Assembly (NCBI GenBank): GCA_964595945.1
Contig: CAZQSL010000093.1
Location: 1-14,922, forward strand
DNA from: CAZQSL01 sp964595945
Lineage (GTDB): Bacteria > UBP15 > UBA6099 > JAJRTR01
Length of the DNA: 14,922 nucleotides
Reading direction: 5' to 3'
Made by a program: the position numbers and the translations under genes. Position 1 is the stretch's first letter, and every line of letters starts with the position of its first letter. Positions 1 to 5,559 of the stretch are shown in pieces. The notes below the pieces were generated by a model that saw only the letters and a list, made by a program, of their open reading frames with translations, was not told where the DNA came from and made no database searches.

Positions 1-17
1 ATCGTTTTTTTTTGGCT

Positions 18-55
18 GGGGTGGGCAAAAATTTTTTTCTAAAAAACGCCCCCCC
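18..55 (-). terminator. Hairpin downstream of the zinc-ribbon gene, possible terminator
   Basis: On the plus strand GGGGTGGGC (18-26) can pair with GCCCCCCC (48-55) with one mismatch. The A/T-rich loop between them also holds a T-run (32-38) facing an A-run (41-46), so a long stem is possible. It lies about 20 bases past the stop codon of the minus-strand gene at 75-623, where a terminator is expected. The T-run lies inside the loop rather than after the stem, so it is not a textbook intrinsic terminator. Confidence 0.35.
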
Positions 56-87
56 GCGAGTATTCCGTGAACGGTTACCAGATTTTT
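54..87 (-). repeat. Dispersed 33-34 bp repeat, copy A
   Basis: Read on the minus strand, this is AAAAATCTG, one extra G, then a 24-base block TAACCGTTCACGGAATACTC plus GCGG. The same sequence without the extra G occurs on the plus strand at 7216-7248, so the two copies are inverted and about 7.2 kb apart. The 24-base block is identical in both. Copy A overlaps the 3' end of the zinc-ribbon gene and supplies its last codons and stop. The core CCGT-TC-ACGG is itself a short inverted repeat, which would suit a protein-binding or recombination site, but its function is unknown. Confidence 0.75.
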
Positions 88-623
88 TTACCGCAAACGG
101 GACACTGGACAGCATCTTGAGCGACGGGCTTGCCGCAACCGGGGCAAATGCGCCTGAGGGGCGCGCCGCACTTGGGACAATATGTAGCTGAAGGGTTAGC
201 GGCGGCGCGGCAGGCCGGGCATCGCGAAGTACCGTCACGACGTGTCAGCTCTTTGACGATAAAGGGCGCTTCGGGTTTGCTGCAGTTGACAAAGACGAGT
301 TCGAAGATTTTGCCTGGCGCGCGCGGGTCGGCAAATTGAACCGTGATGGTGGACCCGGACGATTGTGAGGTTTCATGCGCGTCGACGATGAGTTTGCGGG
401 GATAAGATGTGAATCCGGTGCGACTGACAAAGAAAGTCCCCTTGATGTCGAGAAGCCTGATATCAGTGATGATCAGATAGTCACGCGCATCGGGGCGGTA
501 TGCGGCGCCGGCGGGCAGATCTGCCCTGCCGTATGAGACGGCAACGAAAACCTGCTCGCCGGGTGCGAGGTTTCTGGCGATTTCATCGAGTACGTTCTTA
601 TGTATCTTGACAATGGGGTCCAT
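75..623 (-). CDS. PH-like domain protein with C-terminal double zinc ribbon
   Basis: This encodes a 182-residue soluble protein with no signal peptide or membrane segment. Residues about 1-128 are a beta-rich domain (runs such as DYLIITDIRLLDIKG and FELVFVNC) that resembles the bacterial PH-like domains found beside zinc ribbons; this fold call is inference. Residues 135-177 form two clear zinc ribbons: CPAC-x10-CPKC (C135, C138, C149, C152) and CPGC-x10-CPVC (C160, C163, C174, C177). Each should bind one zinc, typically for protein or nucleic-acid contacts. The ATG at 623 is preceded by GGAGG (631-635) at a 7-base spacing. The gene lies 60 bases downstream of the secreted YbjN-like gene on the same strand and probably shares its transcript. 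Its last codons overlap a dispersed repeat, so the C-terminus may have been altered by repeat insertion. The molecular function is unknown. Confidence 0.8.
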   Translation of the reverse strand: MDPIVKIHKNVLDEIARNLAPGEQVFVAVSYGRADLPAGAAYRPDARDYLIITDIRLLDIKGTFFVSRTGFTSYPRKLIVDAHETSQSSGSTITVQFADPRAPGKIFELVFVNCSKPEAPFIVKELTRRDGTSRCPACRAAANPSATYCPKCGAPLRRICPGCGKPVAQDAVQCPVCGKKIW

Positions 624-631
624 CGCAGAGC

Positions 632-678
632 CTCCGCGCGCGGAGCTTGTGACATGACGAAAATCCCGATGATGTCAC
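632..678 (-). other. Inverted repeats in the spacer between the two left-hand minus-strand genes
   Basis: Two symmetric elements lie in this 60-base spacer. CTCCGCGCGCGGAG (632-645) is a perfect 14-base palindrome that overlaps the ribosome binding site of the zinc-ribbon gene. GTGACAT (649-655) and ATGTCAC (672-678) form a 7-bp inverted repeat around a 16-base loop. They could fold in the mRNA and tune translation of the downstream gene, or bind a regulator. No T-run follows, so an intrinsic terminator is unlikely. Confidence 0.35.
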
Positions 679-683
679 GAAGA

Positions 684-1196
684 TCATTTCACGGGTTTTT
701 TGTCTGTGGCGGCGCCGGTCAGTTTCTGGAGATCGGGAGTGACCTGGGCGACGGACCTGTTGACACGTACGATGTATTCGGCGAGGGACTGTCCGGAGAG
801 CGTCCCGAGGAGACAGTCGACACGGGCATAGAGGCGTTTTGCATCGTAGGAGAATTTCACGAGGTAATAATCACTGTTGAGCGCGGCCAGTTTTGCCGTA
901 AGGTCGGCGCTGAGCGGTGAGGGTGTGTCCATGAGTGGCAGGATGACCGAAATGATGTCCTTGTCGGCGATGAGATAGATATTTTGTGTGGTTTTTTCGT
1001 CGACGGGGATATCGAGCCGCCAGGTAGTTTTACTGATTTTGGTGTAGTTGACGCCGACCTGTTCGATAGCGACGGCGACGCGCGCGTAGTCGTATTGCTG
1101 TGGGGCTTTCTGGGCCTCAGGAGCAGCGTCAGCGGCGAGCGCGGCGGTTGTCATTGTGAAGATGAGCGCAAGGATAACGAGCATGGTTTTTTTCAT
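684..1196 (-). CDS. Secreted YbjN-like domain protein
   Basis: This encodes a 170-residue protein with a clear Sec signal peptide: MKK, a hydrophobic core to about residue 20, and a likely ALA cleavage site at 19-21. The mature part (about 35-155) alternates strands and helices and ends in a segment LNSDYYLVKFSYDAKRLYAR followed by a helix. That pattern resembles the YbjN / type III secretion chaperone-like fold (PF10722-type), usually cytoplasmic; here it is exported. The assignment rests on pattern recognition and is moderate. The ATG at 1196 is chosen over longer in-frame extensions because the signal peptide begins there and an AGAGG-type site lies 8-12 bases upstream. The upstream extension would run through the promoter region. 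The gene heads a probable two-gene unit with the zinc-ribbon gene. The C-terminus is Lys-rich (TDKKPVK). Its function is unknown. Confidence 0.75.
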   Translation of the reverse strand: MKKTMLVILALIFTMTTAALAADAAPEAQKAPQQYDYARVAVAIEQVGVNYTKISKTTWRLDIPVDEKTTQNIYLIADKDIISVILPLMDTPSPLSADLTAKLAALNSDYYLVKFSYDAKRLYARVDCLLGTLSGQSLAEYIVRVNRSVAQVTPDLQKLTGAATDKKPVK

Positions 1197-1253
1197 TGCG
1201 GAGTACCTCTGTCGTTTGATATTGTCTGGCAGCATCATGGCTGTCATATATTT

Positions 1254-1262
1254 AGTATACCA
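1254..1262 (-). promoter_or_regulatory. Extended -10 promoter candidate for the secreted YbjN-like gene
   Basis: On the minus strand the sequence reads TGG-TATACT, an extended -10 element with 5 of 6 matches to TATAAT. Transcription would start near 1247, giving a leader of about 50 bases before the ATG at 1196. No good -35 is visible, which extended -10 promoters can tolerate. Confidence 0.4.
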
Positions 1263-1299
1263 GATATTTGCCGATAGAGGAAAGATTTCACGGGGGCGG

Positions 1300-1323
1300 T
1301 TGTGATAGAATGCTATTGTGATA
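1300..1323 (+). promoter_or_regulatory. Extended -10 promoter candidate and direct repeat upstream of the membrane protein gene
   Basis: TGA-TAGAAT at 1303-1311 is an extended -10 element with 5 of 6 matches. A start near 1318 would give a 30-base leader before the ATG at 1350 and would exclude the GTG at 1302 as the start codon. The element overlaps a direct repeat TTGTGATA (1300-1307 and 1316-1323, 16 bases apart), which could be an operator. It faces the divergent promoter at 1254-1262. Confidence 0.4.
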
Positions 1324-1349
1324 ACCGTGAAGGGAATGGTGCCGGCGCG

Positions 1350-2588
1350 ATGGAGGGAAAGGCGAAATACAACAATTATCACCTCGCGGCTCTCGTGTAT
1401 CTGCTGTGTGCTACTGTGGTGGGGATATTTCTCAGTTGGCGCGTGTCGCCGGTATTGCAGGCCGGGGGCTTTTTCATCATTCATTCATTTATAGCGTTCA
1501 TGGGGTTCGGCACGCTGATCATCATGGGGCAGCAGAAGATGCTTGTGCCGCAGTTGCTGCGTGATCCGGCGAAGCTTTCGGGCAGGTTTGACCGGGGGTT
1601 TCTTGTGGTGTTCAACGTGGTGCTGTGGTGTATCTGGGCATCGTATCTTGCCAGGGGACTGAGTGGCAACAGGGTTTTCTATTATGGCGCCGTGGGATTC
1701 GGATTTGTGGCGATGGGCTGTGTGGCGGCGTTCGGCATGTGGCTTTTCAGGGGGATATCGTTCGATGAATTTGTGGAAAATCTTCCCGTGCGATTTTTCG
1801 CCACTTCGATGCTCATGGCGTTCCTCGCGTACAGTCAGATGGTACATGTGACTATCAATGAGATTTCGCCGGTGCTGCCGTTTTCAAGGTCGATTACGCT
1901 GAGAAACAATTACCTTGCGTTTTCGTTTCCGATGTCGCTTACGATCATGGGTACGCTGTATACGCCCTATTACCGGAAATTTCGCGATGGGGTGATCCCG
2001 AGGCGTTCGATCTGGGAGGCGCAGTATTTCATATTGCTGACGGGCGTGTTTTCGCTGTTCGGGGCGATACTTTTCGACACGCCGCGGTTTCACGGATTTT
2101 TTGTCGTGCTGCAGACAGCGTTTTCGGCCGTGCTGGTGGCGAGTATAGTGGTGTTCGGGCTCGGGGTGCTGCTGTATCGCGGCCGTGTGAAGATGGTGGT
2201 GCCGATGTACATCTGGCGGTATTTCATGAGTGCGCTGGTGTATCTGTCATTTGCTGGGCTTGCGGGACTTGCTCTCGGGTATGGAGTGCAGAAGGAGTCG
2301 AAGTATTATTATTTTCTGATCCAGAGCCATGTGCATCTGGCGTTGCTCGGGTGGATAGCGATGGGCATGACTGGCGCGTTTCTGTATCTGCGGAAAACCA
2401 TTTCAGGCGAGTCGAAGGGATGGCTGCTCGACGTGCAGTATTATCTGATGCACGCGGCGATGATACTGATGGTCGTGGCGATATGGTACAGGCTCGGCTG
2501 GCTGCGTGCCGCAAGTGGTGTGTGTTTCGCGGCGGCGCTGGTGTGCCTGATGGTTTTTACGCGCGAGCGCAGAGGCGCCAGCGCGTAG
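1350..2588 (+). CDS. Polytopic membrane protein, heme-copper oxidase subunit I-like / NnrS-like histidine pattern
   Basis: This encodes 412 residues with about 11-12 hydrophobic segments, so it is an integral inner-membrane protein. Histidines sit in or beside membrane segments: H45 (FIIHSFIAFMGFG), H166 (MVHVTIN), H248 (RFHGFF), H327 and H329 (QSHVHLALLGWIAMGMTGAF) and H368. The HxHLxLLGW-like motif recalls the NOR/cbb3-type heme-copper oxidase subunit I and related NnrS-like proteins, where such residues bind heme or copper. It lacks the usual oxidase partner genes here, so an oxidase role is not shown; heme or metal handling or NO response are alternatives. The ATG at 1350 is preferred over GTG 1302 because the extra 16 residues overlap a promoter-like element. 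An AGGGA site lies rather far upstream. It is divergent from the YbjN-like gene and ends 25 bases from a convergent gene. Its codon use (CTG, GTG, GCG) differs from all neighbours. Confidence 0.7.
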   Translation: MEGKAKYNNYHLAALVYLLCATVVGIFLSWRVSPVLQAGGFFIIHSFIAFMGFGTLIIMGQQKMLVPQLLRDPAKLSGRFDRGFLVVFNVVLWCIWASYLARGLSGNRVFYYGAVGFGFVAMGCVAAFGMWLFRGISFDEFVENLPVRFFATSMLMAFLAYSQMVHVTINEISPVLPFSRSITLRNNYLAFSFPMSLTIMGTLYTPYYRKFRDGVIPRRSIWEAQYFILLTGVFSLFGAILFDTPRFHGFFVVLQTAFSAVLVASIVVFGLGVLLYRGRVKMVVPMYIWRYFMSALVYLSFAGLAGLALGYGVQKESKYYYFLIQSHVHLALLGWIAMGMTGAFLYLRKTISGESKGWLLDVQYYLMHAAMILMVVAIWYRLGWLRAASGVCFAAALVCLMVFTRERRGASA

Positions 2589-2613
2589 AGGGCGGACTGG
2601 AATCGGTCGATCA

Positions 2614-3957
2614 TCAGTCGATGCAGCAGCGGAAGCCTACGCCGGAGGATTTGTAATCGGCTGGCTTGATGGCCATGTCGCCGAATATCGGGACGCACTG
2701 CTTGAAGTTTTTGCCGCTGATTTCGTTGGCGTCGCCGCCGCGGTATGTGGCTTCCTTTTCGTTGGTGCCGGTCCATTCCCACACGTTGCCTACCAGATCG
2801 TATACGCCCTGGGGTGAGACGCATTTGTCGCTGGTGCCGGCGGGAAAGTCGAGTTTTTTGACAGAGAGGCGTTTAGTGGCGGCGTCGTATTCGAGGTCGA
2901 TCTTGCGTGAGACGGCGTAGAAGATGGAGTCTATGCGTGAGGTCCTGTCGGTCTGGAGTGCGGCGTCGAGGGCGGCGGTGACTTTCCGGTTGCCGGTTTT
3001 CATCACGTGTTCGTTGAGTGTTTCGCTGAAGTGTCTGGCGAGCTCCTGGCGGCTGGTGACTTCGGCGTCGATGATTTTGAAAAATCCGGCGGGGGAAGCC
3101 GCGATCATTTCTTTGATCAGACCGGTTTTGGCGGCGAGTCGTTTCCGGGTATTTTCCTCATAGATGTCAGCAGTGATTTTAGCGGGGAAAAGCTTTTTGT
3201 CTTCTTCGGAAAATTTGCCGAGGAGATCACGGTATTCCTTGATGAGTCTGCGGGTGTCGGCCGTGTCTTTGACGGGGGATGATGGAGCGAAGTCTGATTG
3301 TGCAAGCCCGGCGATGTCAGCGGAGGAAAGTCCGAATGCGGCGGCGGCATCGAGGATGACAGATGTGGTGACGGATTTTTTGTGTTTTTTGATATCGGCG
3401 GAAATGGTCTGTTTGATGTCGGATGCGTGGATGAGGTCCTGGGTGAGGAGGAGGTAGACGGAGAGTCCGGAGAGGAGTTCGGCAGTCTGTTTGTCTGGCG
3501 CACCGGGGATGGCGGCGGCGAGGACGGAGAGGCTTTTGTCGAGAGAGTCGAGAGGGAGCGTGACCTTACGTTTTTCAGAAGCTGTCTTTTTGTCTTTCTC
3601 GGAGACAATGCCCGTGTTGCACAGTGGCTGATACTTGTCGCCGTAAGGGTAAGTGGTGTTTTCGGCGGCACCCTTGCATGCGTATGTCCATTCGCTGCCG
3701 GAGCAGAGCTGTTTGCCCTGCGATGCGCAAAAGCCGGCAGCGTCCTGCCATGAGACATTGACGACAGGATACGCGCCGGGCTGATTGGGATATTCGTATC
3801 TGTCGATGCAGAAGCGGCTGTCGATGTCGACCATGCCCTCGGGACATTTCAGGGCCGCTTTTTGCGGTGGAGCCTTTTTTGCGGCGCATCCTGCCATCAA
3901 TACTGCCATGCAAATGAACGGAATGACTGAAAGTGCAATTACGCGATTGCGTTTCAT
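2614..3957 (-). CDS. Lipoprotein with an FGE-sulfatase (SUMF1-like) domain split by a large insert
   Basis: This encodes 447 residues. The lipobox LMAGC gives lipidation at C24, so it is probably a membrane-anchored envelope protein. Residues 37-116 match the first half of the formylglycine-generating-enzyme (FGE-sulfatase) fold: CPEGMVDIDSRFCIDRYEYP, VNVSWQDAAGFC, GKQLCSGSEWTYACKG, YPYGDKY, CNTG. Residues about 378-447 match its second half: SPQGVYDLVGNVWEWTG, YRGGDAN, GVGFRCC. Normally these halves are a few dozen residues apart. Here about 260 mostly helical, Lys/Asp/Ala-rich residues intervene. After RGG the usual catalytic-cysteine region is not recognisable; only C421 lies nearby. This argues for a structural or ligand-binding C-type-lectin-like role rather than sulfatase activation, and no sulfatase gene is present. 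The start is set by GGAGG at 3968-3972, 10 bases upstream. The reading frame is intact across the insert. Confidence 0.85.
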   Translation of the reverse strand: MKRNRVIALSVIPFICMAVLMAGCAAKKAPPQKAALKCPEGMVDIDSRFCIDRYEYPNQPGAYPVVNVSWQDAAGFCASQGKQLCSGSEWTYACKGAAENTTYPYGDKYQPLCNTGIVSEKDKKTASEKRKVTLPLDSLDKSLSVLAAAIPGAPDKQTAELLSGLSVYLLLTQDLIHASDIKQTISADIKKHKKSVTTSVILDAAAAFGLSSADIAGLAQSDFAPSSPVKDTADTRRLIKEYRDLLGKFSEEDKKLFPAKITADIYEENTRKRLAAKTGLIKEMIAASPAGFFKIIDAEVTSRQELARHFSETLNEHVMKTGNRKVTAALDAALQTDRTSRIDSIFYAVSRKIDLEYDAATKRLSVKKLDFPAGTSDKCVSPQGVYDLVGNVWEWTGTNEKEATYRGGDANEISGKNFKQCVPIFGDMAIKPADYKSSGVGFRCCID

Positions 3958-3995
3958 TGGGGTGTTGCCTCCATAAGCGGTCGATCTTAGCCTGC

Positions 3996-4025
3996 ATTAT
4001 ATTCGCGCGGTCATTTCCTTGTCAA
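3996..4025 (-). promoter_or_regulatory. Consensus sigma-70-type promoter of the FGE-like lipoprotein gene
   Basis: On the minus strand, TTGACA (4025-4020) and TATAAT (4001-3996) are both perfect consensus hexamers with an 18-base spacer. Transcription would start near 3989, leaving a leader of about 32 bases that contains the GGAGG ribosome binding site. This is the best promoter match in the window and suggests strong vegetative expression unless repressed. Confidence 0.8.
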
Positions 4026-4088
4026 AAGCAGAAATATACGAAATATGCTAATATATGAAGGAAAGGGCTGAAGATCATAACCCTTTAC

Positions 4089-4118
4089 TTGCAGTTGCTA
4101 TTAATATAAAGTTAAAAT
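4089..4118 (+). promoter_or_regulatory. Weak promoter candidate for the polysaccharide export operon
   Basis: TTGCAG (4089-4094) and TAAAAT (4113-4118, 5 of 6) are 18 bases apart in an A/T-rich stretch, giving a leader of about 80 bases. A second possibility is TTGTCA at 4019-4024, which overlaps the -35 of the divergent lipoprotein promoter, with TATGCT or TAATAT near 4044-4054. I cannot choose between them from sequence alone. Confidence 0.3.
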
Positions 4119-4123
4119 GTCAC

Positions 4124-4154
4124 GTTTCCGGCTGGCCAAAACGGCCCCGGAGAC
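4124..4154 (+). other. Strong leader hairpin upstream of the polysaccharide export gene
   Basis: GTTTCCGG (4124-4131) pairs with CCGGAGAC (4147-4154) with one G-U pair. Inside it GGCC (4134-4137) pairs with GGCC (4143-4146) around an AAAAC loop, leaving a CT bulge. It lies in the putative 5' leader, 50 bases before the start codon, and has no T-run after it. It may control elongation or translation of the operon rather than terminate transcription. Confidence 0.5.
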
Positions 4155-4205
4155 ACGACGCAGGACAGCACGGCAATAGCGCCACGGATTGCCGGGAGGA
4201 ACATG

Positions 4206-5534
4206 ATGCCGAGAGTCGCAAGACTTTTCATATTGAGCCTGTTATTTCTGACAACGCTTATTTCCGCAAACGAACACGTTTCACAGGCAGCCAGCACCAA
4301 CGCGATCATCGTCGAAATGAAACCGGCGCCTGACGCGGGACTGACCATGACAATCAACCGCGGCACACGCGCGGGCCTCACCCCGGACACATCCTACTAC
4401 GTGTTTCAGAACGGTATGAAAATCGGCACCCTCAGGATCACTCAAATATCGGACGGCACAAGCGAAGGCACATTCACCGCGGCAACAAAAGGACTTCAGC
4501 CCGAAAAAATGACATCCATCTCACTTGCGCAATCCGGCACCCAGCCCATCCCCATCATGCCCCCCGGGATAGACAACCTCCTGGCCTTTCCCGAAGAACC
4601 CGCCCCCGCACCCAACATCATCACCGAAGACTGGCTCGAAAAACCCGCCACTACCACCACCCGCAACACCCCCGCACCCACCAGCGGCGACATCCACCGC
4701 CTCGGCCCCGGCGACGTCCTCAAAATCGACGCCCGCCCCAAAGACCAGCTCCCCGACACCATCACCGTCCGTCCCGACGGATACATCACTCTCCCCTTCG
4801 TCGGCAAAATAGACACACAGGGCCTCACCGTCTACCAACTCTCCGACATCATACAGGAACGCATGGAACAATACTTCCGCCGCCCCTGGGTCGAACTCAC
4901 CGTCATCTCATACCGCAGCCGCGTCATCCGCATCCTCGGCGACATCGCCCGGCCCGGCGAATACCCCCTCGAATACGACATGAAAGCCCTCGACTTCTTC
5001 AGCCACATCGGCGGCCTCTCCGACTCTGCCGACCTCTCTGCCATCAAAGTCTTCCACTCCGACGGCACGGAAACCCTCCTCAACCTCGAAAAAATCATCA
5101 TCAACCCCAATGACCCCGCCAACATCGTACTCCTGCACAAAGACTTCATCTACGTCCCCGCCATGTCAAAAGACGCCATGCGCATCATCCTCATGGGCGA
5201 AGTCAACAAACAGGGCATCTACAAACTCAACCGCGAAGACGCGTCACTCCTGCACCTCATCTCCGAAGCCGGCGGCCTCGCAAAAACCGCCTCCATGCAC
5301 AGCATCTTCGTCGTCCGCCGCCTCCCCAACGACGATACCCAGACCTTCACCCTCGACATCAGCTCCATCACCAGAGGCATCGGCCCAGACACTTTCTCCC
5401 TCGCCAACGGCGACATCGTCTACATACCTCCAGTCTCTGAAACCAAAGCCAAAAAAGTCCTCGACGAAATCAACAAGGCCGTCAAAGACATACTCCCACT
5501 GACGAACTTCATCTGGTTCGTCTCAGACAACTGA
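4206..5534 (+). CDS. Polysaccharide export protein (Wza-type, Poly_export + two SLBB domains)
   Basis: This encodes about 442 residues. An N-terminal signal peptide (to about residue 21, ending near LISA) has no lipobox cysteine, unlike classical Wza. Residues about 30-110 form a beta-rich N-terminal domain, followed by a Pro/Thr-rich linker. Residues about 165-238 are the Poly_export domain (HRLGPGDVLKID, ITVRPDGYITLPFVGKI). Two SLBB domains follow (about 240-318 with ILGDIARPGEYPL, and about 326-410 with ILMGEVNKQGIY). The C-terminal about 30 residues could be an amphipathic outer-membrane helix, as in Wza. Such proteins form the outer-membrane channel for capsule or exopolysaccharide. GGAGG (4195-4199) is 6 bases from the ATG at 4206 and 3 from the ATG at 4203, so 4206 is preferred; 4203 is nearly equivalent. 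The next gene starts 25 bases after its stop and encodes a polymerase or ligase, which supports a role in surface polysaccharide. Confidence 0.9.
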   Translation: MPRVARLFILSLLFLTTLISANEHVSQAASTNAIIVEMKPAPDAGLTMTINRGTRAGLTPDTSYYVFQNGMKIGTLRITQISDGTSEGTFTAATKGLQPEKMTSISLAQSGTQPIPIMPPGIDNLLAFPEEPAPAPNIITEDWLEKPATTTTRNTPAPTSGDIHRLGPGDVLKIDARPKDQLPDTITVRPDGYITLPFVGKIDTQGLTVYQLSDIIQERMEQYFRRPWVELTVISYRSRVIRILGDIARPGEYPLEYDMKALDFFSHIGGLSDSADLSAIKVFHSDGTETLLNLEKIIINPNDPANIVLLHKDFIYVPAMSKDAMRIILMGEVNKQGIYKLNREDASLLHLISEAGGLAKTASMHSIFVVRRLPNDDTQTFTLDISSITRGIGPDTFSLANGDIVYIPPVSETKAKKVLDEINKAVKDILPLTNFIWFVSDN

Positions 5535-5559
5535 CACCCACACAACAGGCCAACCTCTC

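Noticed and set aside
1197..1484. N-terminal extension of the YbjN-like gene by 96 codons
   Set aside because: A typical signal peptide begins at 1196 with a ribosome binding site. The extension would run through promoter-like DNA and into the divergent gene.
2589..2613. Bidirectional terminator between the convergent genes
   Set aside because: The 25-base gap has no stable stem and no T-run on either strand.
2614..3957. Sulfatase-activating enzyme
   Set aside because: The expected catalytic cysteine region is not recognisable, the protein is a lipoprotein with a large insert and no sulfatase is nearby.
4172..4182. RfaH ops element before the polysaccharide operon
   Set aside because: Only 8 of 11 bases match and the two central G residues are A, so I do not call it as a feature. 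It is mentioned only as a low-confidence idea.
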